This document shows positions 55,612 through 64,000 of a stretch of DNA of 64,000 bases, in pieces (the first letter of the stretch is position 1; each line of letters begins with the position of its first letter). The translations under genes were made by a program, and so were the position numbers. Below the pieces are notes generated by a model. The model made no database searches, was not told the origin of the DNA, and was given only the letters and a program-made list of their open reading frames with translations. Origin of the DNA: Ahrensia kielensis DSM 5890 (GTDB taxonomy: Bacteria > Pseudomonadota > Alphaproteobacteria > Rhizobiales > Rhizobiaceae); the NCBI RefSeq assembly GCF_000374465.1, contig NZ_KB894528.1, positions 919,127-983,126 of the forward strand, given 5' to 3'.

Positions 55612-56520
55612 ATGGCATTGGCCCTCATTCAGAATAATCTTCGCGCAATCATCCTAATGGTTGTGTCTATGGCACTTTTTGCTGTCGAAGATGCCATGAT
55701 AAAGTTTTCCTCTCTCAAGCTGGATGTAGGTCAAATACTCTTCATTCTTTCACTTGCGGGCTTTATTTCATTTGCAATTATTGCACGCCTGCAGAACGAA
55801 ACATTATTCACAACTAAACTGCTCAAAACACCCGTTGTGTTGCGTAATTTGGGTGAAGTTATTGCTGCGTTTGCCTTTGTAACAGCACTAACCCGCATGC
55901 CGCTTTCCAATGCTTCGGCAATTTTGCAAGCAACCCCACTCATGGTAACCCTTGGCGCTGCAATTTTCTTAAAAGAACCTGTCGGCTGGCGTCGCTGGAC
56001 GGCTATTCTAATAGGATTCACCGGCGTCATCATTATTATTCGCCCAGGGATGGCTGGTTTTAACGCAGCATCTATTCTCGCCCTTATAGGTGTTGCCGGC
56101 ATATCACTGCGCGATTTGGCAACACGGCGCGTTGATGTCAACATTTCAACAGCAGTCGTGTCTGCAATAGCTTTTTTGACATTAGCGATACCGTCATATT
56201 TTCTGATGGAATTTCAGGGCGGATGGCAACCCATTAATAGCGCAACCTTTTGGTATCTTTTTACCGCTTGCCTCGTCGGTCCTGCGGGCTATTACTGTAT
56301 CGTTCACTCGGTCAGACTAGGAGAGATGGGGACGATTGCTCCGTTTAGATACACCCGTTTGATTTTCGCAATTTTTATTGGCTATTTCTTCCTACAAGAG
56401 CGCCCAGATCTAATGATGATAATTGGATCAATATTGGTTATCGCTTCTGGCATTTATGCGATCTACCGCGAACGCATACGGGCGCTTGAGCTCAAAAAGC
56501 TAAACCCTCAACCCCAGTAA
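55612..56520 (+). CDS. EamA/DMT-family transporter 2
   Basis: A 302-residue paralogue of the preceding gene, starting immediately after its stop codon. Matching segments include ASAILQATPLMVTLGAAIFL and GWRRWTAILIGFTGVIIIIRPG, so the two are clearly related but well diverged. They may work as a heterodimer or as separate carriers. Substrate unknown. Confidence 0.85.
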   Translation: MALALIQNNLRAIILMVVSMALFAVEDAMIKFSSLKLDVGQILFILSLAGFISFAIIARLQNETLFTTKLLKTPVVLRNLGEVIAAFAFVTALTRMPLSNASAILQATPLMVTLGAAIFLKEPVGWRRWTAILIGFTGVIIIIRPGMAGFNAASILALIGVAGISLRDLATRRVDVNISTAVVSAIAFLTLAIPSYFLMEFQGGWQPINSATFWYLFTACLVGPAGYYCIVHSVRLGEMGTIAPFRYTRLIFAIFIGYFFLQERPDLMMIIGSILVIASGIYAIYRERIRALELKKLNPQPQ

Positions 56521-56625
56521 TGTAAGCGCAATCAATAACGTTCAATCAATACAAGTTCTATAGAGCGACAACACAAAGCGTATCGGGTCATCAAGTTAAG
56601 ACCTCGTACTATTCATGAGGCTACA

Positions 56626-57837
56626 ATGACGATTTCCGCAGACATTTATCAGGCAGCAAAGCCAAAAATTTGGATATTGGTCGTTCTGGCAGCGGTCGGT
56701 CCTTTAGCGATCAACATATTCGTTCCGTCTATGCCAAGCATCGCTCTCGATCTTGATGCACCTTATGCAACGGTGCAGCTGGGCCTATCGATGTACCTAT
56801 TAGCCACAGCTGCAATCTCGCTTTTCTCTGGCCCATTGTCAGATAAATACGGACGAAAGCCCGTCCTTGTAGGGTCGCTTATTTTGTTTCTCGTCGGCTC
56901 CACCATCTGCCTACTGGCAGACAATGCTTCATCATTTCTAATTGGCCGTATAATTCAAGCAGCAAGTGCAACAGGTATGGTGCTATCGCGCGCGATTGTG
57001 CGCGATGTTTATCCACGTGAAAAATCAGCCAGCATGATTGGCTATGTCGTAATGGGCATGGCAGTCGCGCCCATGATTGGCCCTGCTATTGGCGGTTACA
57101 TAGACAGTGTCGCAGGGTGGAGATGGTCCTTTGGCTTACTCACTTCATTTGGTTTAATTGCCCTTTTGGCAACTTTAATTTTGTTACCTGAGACAAACAC
57201 AAATATCGGCCAAAGCGCCAGCAATCAGATACAGGGCTATATTTCGCTCGCAACAATGCCGATATTTTGGCTATTTGTCGGCTCGGCTTCGTTTACGTCA
57301 GCTGTCTTCTTTTCTTTCCTTGGCGGTGGCCCAGCTGTATCCAGCTTATTCTTCGGGCAAACACCTTTTGAATATGGAATGTACTTTTCCCTATGTGCCC
57401 TTGGTTATGCATTCGGCAACGGAATCGCCGGGCGATATTCTGAAGCCGTTGGCCTCGAAAAAATGATGTCCCTTGGTGCTATTTTCAGCTTTATCGGGCC
57501 GGTCGTCTCTCTTCTTTTGTTTTACCTGTCGGCAGAACCTGCTGCCTGGATGTTGTTCGTACCGCTTTCGCTAATCGGCCTTGGCAATGGCATGACACTG
57601 CCTAATGTCACGGCTGCGACCATATCGGTGAGACCAGAAGCAGCTGGTGCTGCATCCGGTCTGCTCGGTTCATTGCAAATTGGCGGCGGTGGTTTGGCAT
57701 CGATTATTGGCGGCATCGTTGTTGGCGAAACAGGCTCTCCTTATGGGCTTTGCGCCCTATTGGTGGGCTTTGGACTTGCCGCATTAATTATCACCTTGAT
57801 GGCGGCGCGTATGTCGCGCCGATACGAAGCAAATTAG
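56626..57837 (+). CDS. Bcr/CflA-type MFS efflux pump
   Basis: A 403-residue MFS protein with twelve predicted helices. The motif A region is GPLSDKYGRKPV after helix 2 and the drug-exporter motif near helix 5 is GMAVAPMIGPAIGGY. It belongs to the Bcr/CflA drug-resistance branch. It sits between the EamA pair and fdhD on the same strand, with no evident link to the molybdenum genes. Confidence 0.87.
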   Translation: MTISADIYQAAKPKIWILVVLAAVGPLAINIFVPSMPSIALDLDAPYATVQLGLSMYLLATAAISLFSGPLSDKYGRKPVLVGSLILFLVGSTICLLADNASSFLIGRIIQAASATGMVLSRAIVRDVYPREKSASMIGYVVMGMAVAPMIGPAIGGYIDSVAGWRWSFGLLTSFGLIALLATLILLPETNTNIGQSASNQIQGYISLATMPIFWLFVGSASFTSAVFFSFLGGGPAVSSLFFGQTPFEYGMYFSLCALGYAFGNGIAGRYSEAVGLEKMMSLGAIFSFIGPVVSLLLFYLSAEPAAWMLFVPLSLIGLGNGMTLPNVTAATISVRPEAAGAASGLLGSLQIGGGGLASIIGGIVVGETGSPYGLCALLVGFGLAALIITLMAARMSRRYEAN

Positions 57838-57876
57838 CATTTGAAGTCAGCCCTCATCTTCAGGCATATAAGTGTC

Positions 57877-58764
57877 ATGAACACGTCAGATGAAAATCAG
57901 TATTTGCTAGCGCCTAACCCTGAAGCTGAAGGTCTATCGACCCATGTTTCGGGATATGATGAAAACGGCCTACCCGTTACCGTCAATGTGGTGACTGAAA
58001 AACCGGTCACGCTTTACCTGAATGCGCAGGAAATCGTGACAATGATGACAATTGGCGACCACCCAGATCTTCTGGCTGTCGGCTATTTGCGCAATCAGAA
58101 CATGCTCAAACCAGATGATGAAATCACCAGCATTGAGTATGATGATGATTTGGATGTCGTGGTCGTGCGCACAAAGCGCCAGACGAATTACGAACAAGTT
58201 TTAAAAAAGAAAGTGCGCACATCTGGTTGCGCTCAAGGCACCATATTTGGCGACATAATGGATGGGTTTGATGATGTCGCCCTCAACCCTGAAGCGCGTT
58301 TAAAAACATCTGACCTTTATCAGTTGACCAAGACCATCAACACGACGCCCAGCCTATATTTAAGCGCTGGTGCTATTCATGGCTGCGTGCTCTGCCAAGA
58401 CGGGCGAGCACTGGTCTATATGGAAGATGTCGGCCGTCATAATGCGGTCGATAAAATTGCAGGCTGGATGCATTTGAACAACGAGCCCGCGGAGAACAAA
58501 ATCTTCTACACCACGGGCCGCCTCACCTCTGAAATGGTGATTAAAACAGTGATGATGAAAATCCCTATTCTCGTCTCGCGTTCAGGCTTTACAGCTTGGG
58601 GCGTGGAGCTTGCACAGCGTGCTGGACTGACGCTCATCGGGCGTGCACGCGGCAAGCGATTTACAGCACTTGCAGGTCATCAACGCATTATCCGTGATCT
58701 GGACCTAGCATCAGTTGCCCATGAAGCCGCGGAACATGGGCGCAAAGGCAGCAAAGATGATTGA
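57877..58764 (+). CDS. fdhD: FdhD sulfur carrier/formate dehydrogenase accessory protein
   Basis: A 295-residue protein that brings sulfur to the molybdenum cofactor of formate dehydrogenase. It shows RTSGCAQGTIF with a single cysteine where the E. coli protein has a CxxC pair, and the conserved GAIHGCVLCQDGRALVYMEDVGRHNAVDK. I chose the ATG at 57877; a TTG 12 codons upstream is possible. It overlaps mobA by eight bases. It implies the cell has a molybdenum- or tungsten-dependent formate dehydrogenase elsewhere. Confidence 0.9.
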   Translation: MNTSDENQYLLAPNPEAEGLSTHVSGYDENGLPVTVNVVTEKPVTLYLNAQEIVTMMTIGDHPDLLAVGYLRNQNMLKPDDEITSIEYDDDLDVVVVRTKRQTNYEQVLKKKVRTSGCAQGTIFGDIMDGFDDVALNPEARLKTSDLYQLTKTINTTPSLYLSAGAIHGCVLCQDGRALVYMEDVGRHNAVDKIAGWMHLNNEPAENKIFYTTGRLTSEMVIKTVMMKIPILVSRSGFTAWGVELAQRAGLTLIGRARGKRFTALAGHQRIIRDLDLASVAHEAAEHGRKGSKDD

Positions 58765-59383
58765 ACTTGAAAACATCACGGGCGTCATTATTGCTGGTGG
58801 TCGCTCAACGCGCATGGGCGGCGGGGATAAATCCCTTTTGAAACTTGGCGATGTAACAATCCTTCAAGCTGTGCATCACAAATTGGAAGCTCAAGTCAAA
58901 GATATTGCCATCAACACCAATTCGGAGGATCCCCGTTTTAACATTGGCTCTACACCTTGCTTTTCAGACACGCTTGCTAACTTTCAAGGCCCGCTCGCAG
59001 GGCTATTAGCATCGATGCAATGGGTGCGTGAAAACCGCCCCTCCACAACACATATTGTGACGATTGCAAGCGACTCGCCGTTTTTTCCAGATAACTTGAC
59101 CGCCGAGCTTGCAGCAAATGCGCCAGATGCCGAAACCATTATTATGGCAAAATCAGGAGGCTTTAATCACCCCGTTTTCGCTTTGTGGCCAGTATCTTTA
59201 TGCAACGATCTTGAAAAATGGTTGAGTGACACTGGCATTTTAAAAGTGATGGCGTGGGTTCGTTCGCACCCGCATGTCTTTGTCGATTTTCCGTTTAAAC
59301 AAGATAGCGATCCGTTCTTCAACATTAACACACCGGAAGATTTGGAAATCGCTCAGAAAATCTATCAGGAGCAGCAAGCATGA
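58757..59383 (+). CDS. mobA: Molybdenum cofactor guanylyltransferase MobA
   Basis: A 208-residue enzyme that attaches GMP to molybdopterin. The nucleotide-binding motif is GVIIAGGRSTRMGGGDKSLL, followed by DTLANFQGPLAG and a metal-binding ASDSPFF. The ATG at 58757 lies inside the fdhD end (eight-base overlap); a longer upstream frame is rejected. It overlaps mobB by four bases. Confidence 0.93.
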   Translation: MIELENITGVIIAGGRSTRMGGGDKSLLKLGDVTILQAVHHKLEAQVKDIAINTNSEDPRFNIGSTPCFSDTLANFQGPLAGLLASMQWVRENRPSTTHIVTIASDSPFFPDNLTAELAANAPDAETIIMAKSGGFNHPVFALWPVSLCNDLEKWLSDTGILKVMAWVRSHPHVFVDFPFKQDSDPFFNINTPEDLEIAQKIYQEQQA

Positions 59384-59895
59384 CGAAGCCGCTTTTTGGT
59401 ATTTCAGGTTTTAAGAACTCCGGCAAAACAACGCTCACGGCTTCGTTGATCGCCGAGTTCACATCACGCAAGCTAAGCGTCTCCTCCGTCAAGCATGCAC
59501 ATCATGAATTTGACCTTGATCAACCGGGCACAGATACTGACAAGCATCGAATTTCAGGCGCAAAGGAAGTCGTGATTTCCAGCGCAAAACGCTGGGCGCT
59601 CATGCATGAAATAAGCGCCAATGAAGACGAGCCTAACCTACAAACTCTCATCACACATATGGCAGATGCGGATCTGATTTTGGCTGAAGGCTTTAAAAGT
59701 GAAGGACATCCCAAGATGCTTTTGATCGCTTCTGCCGAGCAGGCAAAGCTTATGGGGCACATCAACAATGTCGTCGCTATCGCTGCCGAACTAGATATCG
59801 AGATCGACAGCGATCTTCCCCGTTTTGAGCGTAATGACATCAAACAGATCGCAGACTTTATTGCTCAGCATCTCAATTTAGAGCCACATTCATGA
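59380..59895 (+). CDS. mobB: Molybdopterin-guanine dinucleotide biosynthesis protein MobB
   Basis: A 171-residue P-loop GTPase-like protein with Walker A GFKNSGKTTL near residue 8 and the conserved SVKHAHHEFDLDQPGTDT stretch. MobB assists, but is not strictly needed for, MobA. It is joined to mobA and moeA by ATGA overlaps on both sides. Confidence 0.92.
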   Translation: MTKPLFGISGFKNSGKTTLTASLIAEFTSRKLSVSSVKHAHHEFDLDQPGTDTDKHRISGAKEVVISSAKRWALMHEISANEDEPNLQTLITHMADADLILAEGFKSEGHPKMLLIASAEQAKLMGHINNVVAIAAELDIEIDSDLPRFERNDIKQIADFIAQHLNLEPHS

Positions 59896-61163
59896 GCACC
59901 GCGCGCCAATTGCTTGATGATTGCTTTTTGCACGACAAAGACAGGATGAAACATGCCGAAGTTTTAGATACGATTGATCATAGTTTAAACTTGGTCGTCG
60001 ATGACGAAGAACTATCATTAGATGATGCTTACGGACGTATCATCGCGCAAGATGTGATCGCGCCGCGCAATCTACCTTATACCGATAATACAGCCGTGGA
60101 CGGCTACGCCTTTTCTCATGCAGACTATATTTCATACGAAGGAAAATTATCGCTCGGCGCGCTAATCGCTGCTGGTGATAGCCATGAGGTTACGTTGAAA
60201 AAAGGTGAATGTGCGCGCATATTCACTGGCGCAATCATGCCACAAAACGCCGATACGGTGGCCATGCAAGAAGATTGCGAAATCACAGAAGATGGGAAAA
60301 TCTTTATTCCGTCAGGCTTAAAATTGGGCGCCAATTGCCGCAAAGCAGGTGAAGACCTCAAGGCTGAAACATGCATTATCAATCAGGCAGAGCTTTTAAC
60401 GCCAGCGAAAATTGCAACGCTCGCCTCTATTGGAATGACACAAATCAAACTACGCAAAAAATTACGCATCGCAATTCTATCGACTGGCAATGAAATACTT
60501 GATGCGTCGCAACCTTTCACAGTCGGCAAAGTTTATGACGCCAACAGGCCGATGCTGAAAGCGCTACTTGCCAGCCCAATGGTGACAATCAGCGATTTGG
60601 GCATATTGCCAGACAATGAAGCGGCAATCACACAAGCCATGCGCGATGCTGCTCAAAATCATGATTTGATTCTCACAAGTGGCGGCGCATCACGCGGTGA
60701 CGAAGATCATATGCTCAATGTGCTAAGCAATTTGGGCAAGCGGCACCTTTGGCAAATCGCGATTAAACCGGGCCGCCCCATGATGTTTGGACAAATCAAC
60801 AATTGTGTTGTCGTTGGCCTGCCCGGTAATCCAGTCGCATCTATGGTTTGCGCCAATCTTTATGTTTATCCTGTCATAGCAAAACTGCTAGGTATCCCTA
60901 TCAAGCAGCCGCAAGGCATATCGGTAGCAGCTGACTTTGAAATCAGAAAGAAGAAGACTGACCGACGCGAATTTTTGCGCGGTTGGCTGCAAGAAGATGA
61001 AAATGGAAACACCATTGCAGTAAAGTTTGATCGTGACGGTTCAGGGCTGATAACGGGTCTGCGCAAAGCAACCGGCTTGATCGAAATTCCTGAAGAGGTA
61101 AACAAGATCAACAAAGGCGATCGGGTGCGTTTTGTACCATTTCATGCCTTCAAACCAAGTTGA
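59892..61163 (+). CDS. moeA: Molybdopterin molybdenumtransferase MoeA
   Basis: A 423-residue MoeA that inserts molybdate into adenylylated molybdopterin. Landmarks are LPYTDNTAVDGYAF, ARIFTGAIMPQNADTV, the MoaB-like AILSTGNEIL, TSGGASRGDEDH, KPGRPMMFGQ and GLPGNPVAS. The last domain (about 345-420) is the C-terminal beta domain. It is the fourth gene of fdhD-mobA-mobB-moeA. Confidence 0.94.
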   Translation: MSTARQLLDDCFLHDKDRMKHAEVLDTIDHSLNLVVDDEELSLDDAYGRIIAQDVIAPRNLPYTDNTAVDGYAFSHADYISYEGKLSLGALIAAGDSHEVTLKKGECARIFTGAIMPQNADTVAMQEDCEITEDGKIFIPSGLKLGANCRKAGEDLKAETCIINQAELLTPAKIATLASIGMTQIKLRKKLRIAILSTGNEILDASQPFTVGKVYDANRPMLKALLASPMVTISDLGILPDNEAAITQAMRDAAQNHDLILTSGGASRGDEDHMLNVLSNLGKRHLWQIAIKPGRPMMFGQINNCVVVGLPGNPVASMVCANLYVYPVIAKLLGIPIKQPQGISVAADFEIRKKKTDRREFLRGWLQEDENGNTIAVKFDRDGSGLITGLRKATGLIEIPEEVNKINKGDRVRFVPFHAFKPS

Positions 61164-61178
61164 GTGCAGATTAAATAA

Positions 61179-61733
61179 ATGACCGAAACAATATTGCCGC
61201 ATGATGTACCAAATGAAAAAGCAGATCCGGCGGCGAACTATTCACTGCTTTCTGTGATCAACCATTGGCTTAGCGTGCTTGCAATTCTCATTATGGTTGC
61301 CACGCAGCAACTTGATTTACCTTCTATTCATTTGAGCTTTGGCCTGCTACTCGCACTGCCGTTAATATGGCGCGTTGTTTTTCGCCTTTCGCGCGGGTTT
61401 CCACGTACGCCCAATCAACACCCGACAATTAGTTTTCTTGAGCGCTTAATTATTATCGGCTTATTGGCCGCGATTTTTCTGCTCGCAGTTACCGGACTTA
61501 TAATGCCGTTGCTCTCTGGCGCTGCGTATAACTTTTTCAATCTGGTCAGCTGGACAGCATCTTATTCAGGCAACCAAGCGGCATTGGAGATGACGCAGCA
61601 GGTACATTTGTTCTGTGCAACAGCCCTATTGCCATTATTTTTACTTCATTTGGCAAGCTTTGCGCGCCATGCCATTATTAATAAAAATGGCAATACTTTG
61701 CGCATGTTAAAACCACTGAACGGCGGCAAATAA
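61179..61733 (+). CDS. Cytochrome b561-type membrane protein
   Basis: A 184-residue four-helix diheme cytochrome b. Candidate heme ligands are His29 (NHW), His51, His143 and His157 in membrane segments. It is 15 bases after moeA. A b-type cytochrome beside molybdenum genes could be a formate dehydrogenase gamma-like partner or a superoxide/quinone oxidoreductase; the sequence resembles the CybB/b561 group more than FdhI. Confidence 0.8.
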   Translation: MTETILPHDVPNEKADPAANYSLLSVINHWLSVLAILIMVATQQLDLPSIHLSFGLLLALPLIWRVVFRLSRGFPRTPNQHPTISFLERLIIIGLLAAIFLLAVTGLIMPLLSGAAYNFFNLVSWTASYSGNQAALEMTQQVHLFCATALLPLFLLHLASFARHAIINKNGNTLRMLKPLNGGK

Positions 61734-61872
61734 TCGGTACACCCATTTTTTGTCAGCTACTCCGATTTCTTGTTGCATTTCAATGTAAACTAGTGGGAAG
61801 ATCAGGCACCTAAAACATTGGGTTTAAATGACACTGCGAAAACAGCAGTGCACAAACTACAAGGGAAGAAAA

Positions 61873-62655
61873 ATGCGTTTTACAAAAACAATTCTGGCAT
61901 CTGTTGCAGCAGTCGCGCTTTCAGTCGGCGCAGCGCAGGCAGAAAGCCACGCTATGAAAATAAAAATCGGTACTGAAGGCGCCTACCCTCCATTTAACAG
62001 CCTTGAAGCAGACGGCTCTTTGGTTGGATTTGATATCGACATTGCAAAAGCTCTTTGTGAAGAAATGAAAGCAGAATGTGAATTTGTAACAAGCGATTGG
62101 GATGGCATCATCCCTGCCCTTCTTGCTGGCAAGTTCGATGCAATCATCGCGTCTATGTCAATCACAGACGAGCGTAAAGAGCAGGTCGACTTCACAAACA
62201 AATACTACAACACACCGCCAGCAATTGCCGTACCAAAAGACTCTGACATTGCAGAAGCAACAGATGCAGCCCTTGCAGGCAAAACACTTGGTGCTCAATC
62301 TTCAACAACGCATTCTAACTATGCTGAAGAAAAACTAGGTTCTGCTGAACTGAAACTTTACCCGACACCAGACGAATACAAACTTGATATTGCCAGCGGC
62401 CGTATCGATGGCGTGATCGACGATGTTGTTGTTCTTTCTGACTGGCTCGCAACAGAAGACGGCGCATGCTGTAAATTGCTTGGCACTTTGACACCAGACT
62501 TGGCGATCAATGGCGAAGGCGCAGGTATTGCGATCCGCAAAGGCGAAGAAGAACTGCGTGAAAAATTCAATGCAGCCATTATTGCGATCCGCGAATCTGG
62601 AAAATATGAAGAAATCAACACAAAGTATTTTGATTTCGACGTTTACGGCGACTAA
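61873..62655 (+). CDS. Polar amino acid ABC transporter substrate-binding protein
   Basis: A 260-residue periplasmic protein of the SBP_bac_3 family. The signal peptide covers about 1-22 (GAAQA), and the mature protein has IGTEGAYPPFNSLEADGSLVGFDIDIAKALC and SDWDGIIPALLAGKFDAIIASMSIT, typical of Lys/Arg/Orn, His or opine binding. GGGAAG six bases before the ATG at 61873 fixes the start; an upstream frame of 15 codons is rejected. It leads an importer whose two permeases follow. Confidence 0.9.
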   Translation: MRFTKTILASVAAVALSVGAAQAESHAMKIKIGTEGAYPPFNSLEADGSLVGFDIDIAKALCEEMKAECEFVTSDWDGIIPALLAGKFDAIIASMSITDERKEQVDFTNKYYNTPPAIAVPKDSDIAEATDAALAGKTLGAQSSTTHSNYAEEKLGSAELKLYPTPDEYKLDIASGRIDGVIDDVVVLSDWLATEDGACCKLLGTLTPDLAINGEGAGIAIRKGEEELREKFNAAIIAIRESGKYEEINTKYFDFDVYGD

Positions 62656-62677
62656 TTATTCGCTTTAATTAAGAGAG

Positions 62678-62704
62678 CGGCGGGAGTTGTATGAACTTCC
62701 GCCG
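62678..62704 (+). promoter_or_regulatory. Intercistronic stem-loop behind the binding-protein gene
   Basis: CGGCGGGAGTT (62678-62688) and AACTTCCGCCG (62694-62704) form an eleven-pair stem with one G-U pair and a five-base loop. There is no T-run, so it is more likely to protect the upstream mRNA and raise binding-protein levels than to terminate. Such hairpins are common at this position in amino acid importer operons. Confidence 0.6.
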
Positions 62705-62736
62705 TTGTCACATCAACAAGTCGAAGGGACTGGGAT

Positions 62737-63444
62737 TTGACGAGTTGGGAGTTACTCTCCTTTGGAGATCTGGGCTGGGGTGATGAAATCGCCTCAGGTG
62801 TTTTAATAACAATAACGCTTGCTTTGGCCACGCTTCCATTTGGACTGCTGATCGGTTTCTTTGTAGCATTGGCTAAACAAAGCCAAGAATGGTCGCTGAG
62901 AACTGCAGCCGATATTTACACAACGATCTTTCGTGGGCTGCCGGAACTTCTAACATTGTTCCTCGTCTACTTTGGCATGCAGATCGCCATACAAAAAATC
63001 ATTGTCATTCTTGATCTGGACATATCGTTCGAATTTAATTCGTTCGTCGCAGGCATGATTGCTTTGGGTTTGGTTTTCTCGTCCTATGCATCAGAAGTAT
63101 TTTTATCCGCATTTCGCGCTATTCCACTTGGACAATATGAAGGTGGATTTGCCTTAGGCGTGCGAAAATCGGTCGTCATGCGGTTGATAATCTTCCCGCA
63201 GCTTGTTCGCATTGCACTTCCTGGCCTAGCAAATTTATGGATGCTGCTCTTAAAAGACACCGCGCTTGTTTCAGCTATCGGGCTAGCAGACATCGTAAGG
63301 CAAACCGGCATTGCAGCGCGCGTTACCAAACACGCTTTCTTGTTCTATGGCGTGTCTTTTCTACTATTTTTTGTTCTGGCGCTTCTATCATCGATTGTGA
63401 TTTCACGCATTGAAGCCTTTAGCGAAAAAGGTGATGCCCGATGA
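62737..63444 (+). CDS. Polar amino acid ABC transporter permease 1
   Basis: A 235-residue HisQ/ArtQ-type permease with about five membrane segments and the EAA loop YEGGFALGVRKSVVMRLIIFPQ. It begins with a TTG seven bases after GGGA. It overlaps the next permease gene by four bases (ATGA), as in HisQM-type heterodimers. Confidence 0.9.
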   Translation: MTSWELLSFGDLGWGDEIASGVLITITLALATLPFGLLIGFFVALAKQSQEWSLRTAADIYTTIFRGLPELLTLFLVYFGMQIAIQKIIVILDLDISFEFNSFVAGMIALGLVFSSYASEVFLSAFRAIPLGQYEGGFALGVRKSVVMRLIIFPQLVRIALPGLANLWMLLLKDTALVSAIGLADIVRQTGIAARVTKHAFLFYGVSFLLFFVLALLSSIVISRIEAFSEKGDAR

Positions 63445-64000
63445 AATTCGTAGCCACAGAAATACTGCCCGATCAGGCCCCGCCGCCGCGCCCACCAAGA
63501 CAATGGAATAGCGCACGCATAAGCGGAAACATCCTCATGCTGTTTTGGACAGCAGCAGGCATTGGATTAATCTGGTTTCTTTTTACGTCATGGGACCCGG
63601 AAAAGTTTGATAAATACGGCATAAAATATTGGACCGGATTGCAAACTACCCTCACGCTAGTCGCTGTTTCTATTGCACTAGGCGCAATAATTTCATTGCC
63701 GATTGCCTTCGGTAGATTGTCGAAAAATAAGATCATCGGTGCACTCTCGTTTTCCTATGTCTATATTTTCCGTGGCACACCGTTACTCGTTCAAGTGTTC
63801 CTAATTTATTATGGTCTAGGCACCTTTCGGGCAGAATTGGACGCGTTAGGCATCTGGATATTCTTCCGTGATGCGTGGAACTGCGCTATTTTGGCCTTCA
63901 CACTTAATACGGCAGCCTACCAAGCTGAAATTTTGCGAGGCGCCATTCAAAGCGTGCCTAAAGGCCAGTGGGAGGGAGCAGATTCGCTCGGCATACCGCG
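63441..64000 (+). CDS. Polar amino acid ABC transporter permease 2 (partial)
   Basis: A HisM-type permease cut by the window end; 186 codons are visible with no stop. It has a basic/proline-rich N-terminus (about 1-25), a first helix (about 30-48), the YWTGLQTTLTL start of the core and the FRGTPLLVQVFLIYYGL segment. It ends in the EAA loop AEILRGAIQSVPKGQWEGAD. It forms the channel with the preceding permease; the ATPase gene should lie beyond the window. Confidence 0.9.
   Translation, partial: MKFVATEILPDQAPPPRPPRQWNSARISGNILMLFWTAAGIGLIWFLFTSWDPEKFDKYGIKYWTGLQTTLTLVAVSIALGAIISLPIAFGRLSKNKIIGALSFSYVYIFRGTPLLVQVFLIYYGLGTFRAELDALGIWIFFRDAWNCAILAFTLNTAAYQAEILRGAIQSVPKGQWEGADSLGIP

Noticed and set aside
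61836-61854. Small hairpin CACTGC ... GCAGTG upstream of the amino acid binding-protein gene
   Set aside because: Only six pairs with no T-run or leader peptide; insufficient for an attenuator or riboswitch call.
1-64000. Search for tRNA/rRNA genes, CRISPR arrays, insertion sequences and prophage
   Set aside because: Reading both strands by eye, I found no tRNA-like T-loop with matching acceptor arms, no regular repeat-spacer pattern, no transposase and no phage gene. A tRNAscan-SE or ISfinder run would settle this.

Overview
The window is chromosomal DNA of an alphaproteobacterium, most likely a low-GC (judged by eye, under 50%) member of the Hyphomicrobiales (Rhizobiales), perhaps marine. 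The main evidence is a very long membrane-anchored helical protein at 23454-28073. It resembles the Growth Pole Ring protein (GPR/RgsE) of polar-growing rhizobia. A CckA hybrid kinase, a rhizobial glpSTPQUV glycerol importer, an alphaproteobacterial DksA and the small DUF2865, DUF3563 and DUF2474 families agree with this. Genes are densely packed, often with TAATG or ATGA overlaps. I see no insertion sequence, prophage, CRISPR array, rRNA or tRNA.

Layout. 1-9.4 kb (minus strand): glycerol regulon glpR-glpD-glpS-glpT-glpP-glpQ-glpU-glpV, followed by an SDR dehydrogenase. Phased CGAA repeats lie in front of glpD. 9.6-12.2 kb: cydA-cydB plus a 35-aa DUF2474 protein. 12.3-19.9 kb: DUF3563 peptide, cckA, a FliO-like protein, dksA, sixA, and the ycjX-ycjF pair. 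20.0-23.1 kb: a secreted unknown protein, the folate genes folP-folB-folK, a 2Fe-2S ferredoxin and a stand-alone Hpt protein. 23.5-28.1 kb: the GPR-like protein. 28.1-32.2 kb (minus): a Mla/MCE lipid-transport operon (permease with STAS domain, ATPase, MCE protein, auxiliary lipoprotein). 32.3-37.7 kb (plus): dipeptide epimerase, an SDR without its catalytic Tyr/Lys, a malic enzyme-PTA fusion, and a DUF2865 protein. 37.6-48.6 kb (minus): gltX, an MFS carrier, nadE, an extradiol dioxygenase-like protein, dgkA, a GFA protein, class II DAHP synthase, a GGCT-like protein, gor, a DUF2059 protein and rpiA. 48.8-52.4 kb (plus): gph, a fatty acid desaturase, fumA. 52.4-53.4 kb (minus): a flavin-binding PNPOx-like protein and a DUF971 protein. 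53.5-61.7 kb (plus): molybdenum cofactor genes (moaA, then fdhD-mobA-mobB-moeA and a cytochrome b561), interrupted by two tandem EamA transporters and a Bcr-type MFS pump. 61.9-64.0 kb: a polar amino acid ABC importer cut by the window edge.

How it fits together. Most of the window is core metabolism and cell-cycle or envelope machinery. Glycerol import and oxidation feed electrons to quinone, and the cytochrome bd oxidase can accept them. CckA, the Hpt protein and SixA are phosphorelay-type proteins in one 11-kb stretch, though a functional link is inference. I did not find a clearly undescribed multi-gene system. The best leads are the 62-residue repeat architecture of the GPR-like rod, the asymmetric ATPase pair of the glycerol importer, the helically phased putative GlpR operator array, the perfect inverted repeat in front of the tandem EamA genes, the SDR pseudo-enzyme candidate, and three small genes (DUF2474, DUF3563, Hpt) that automated calling may miss.
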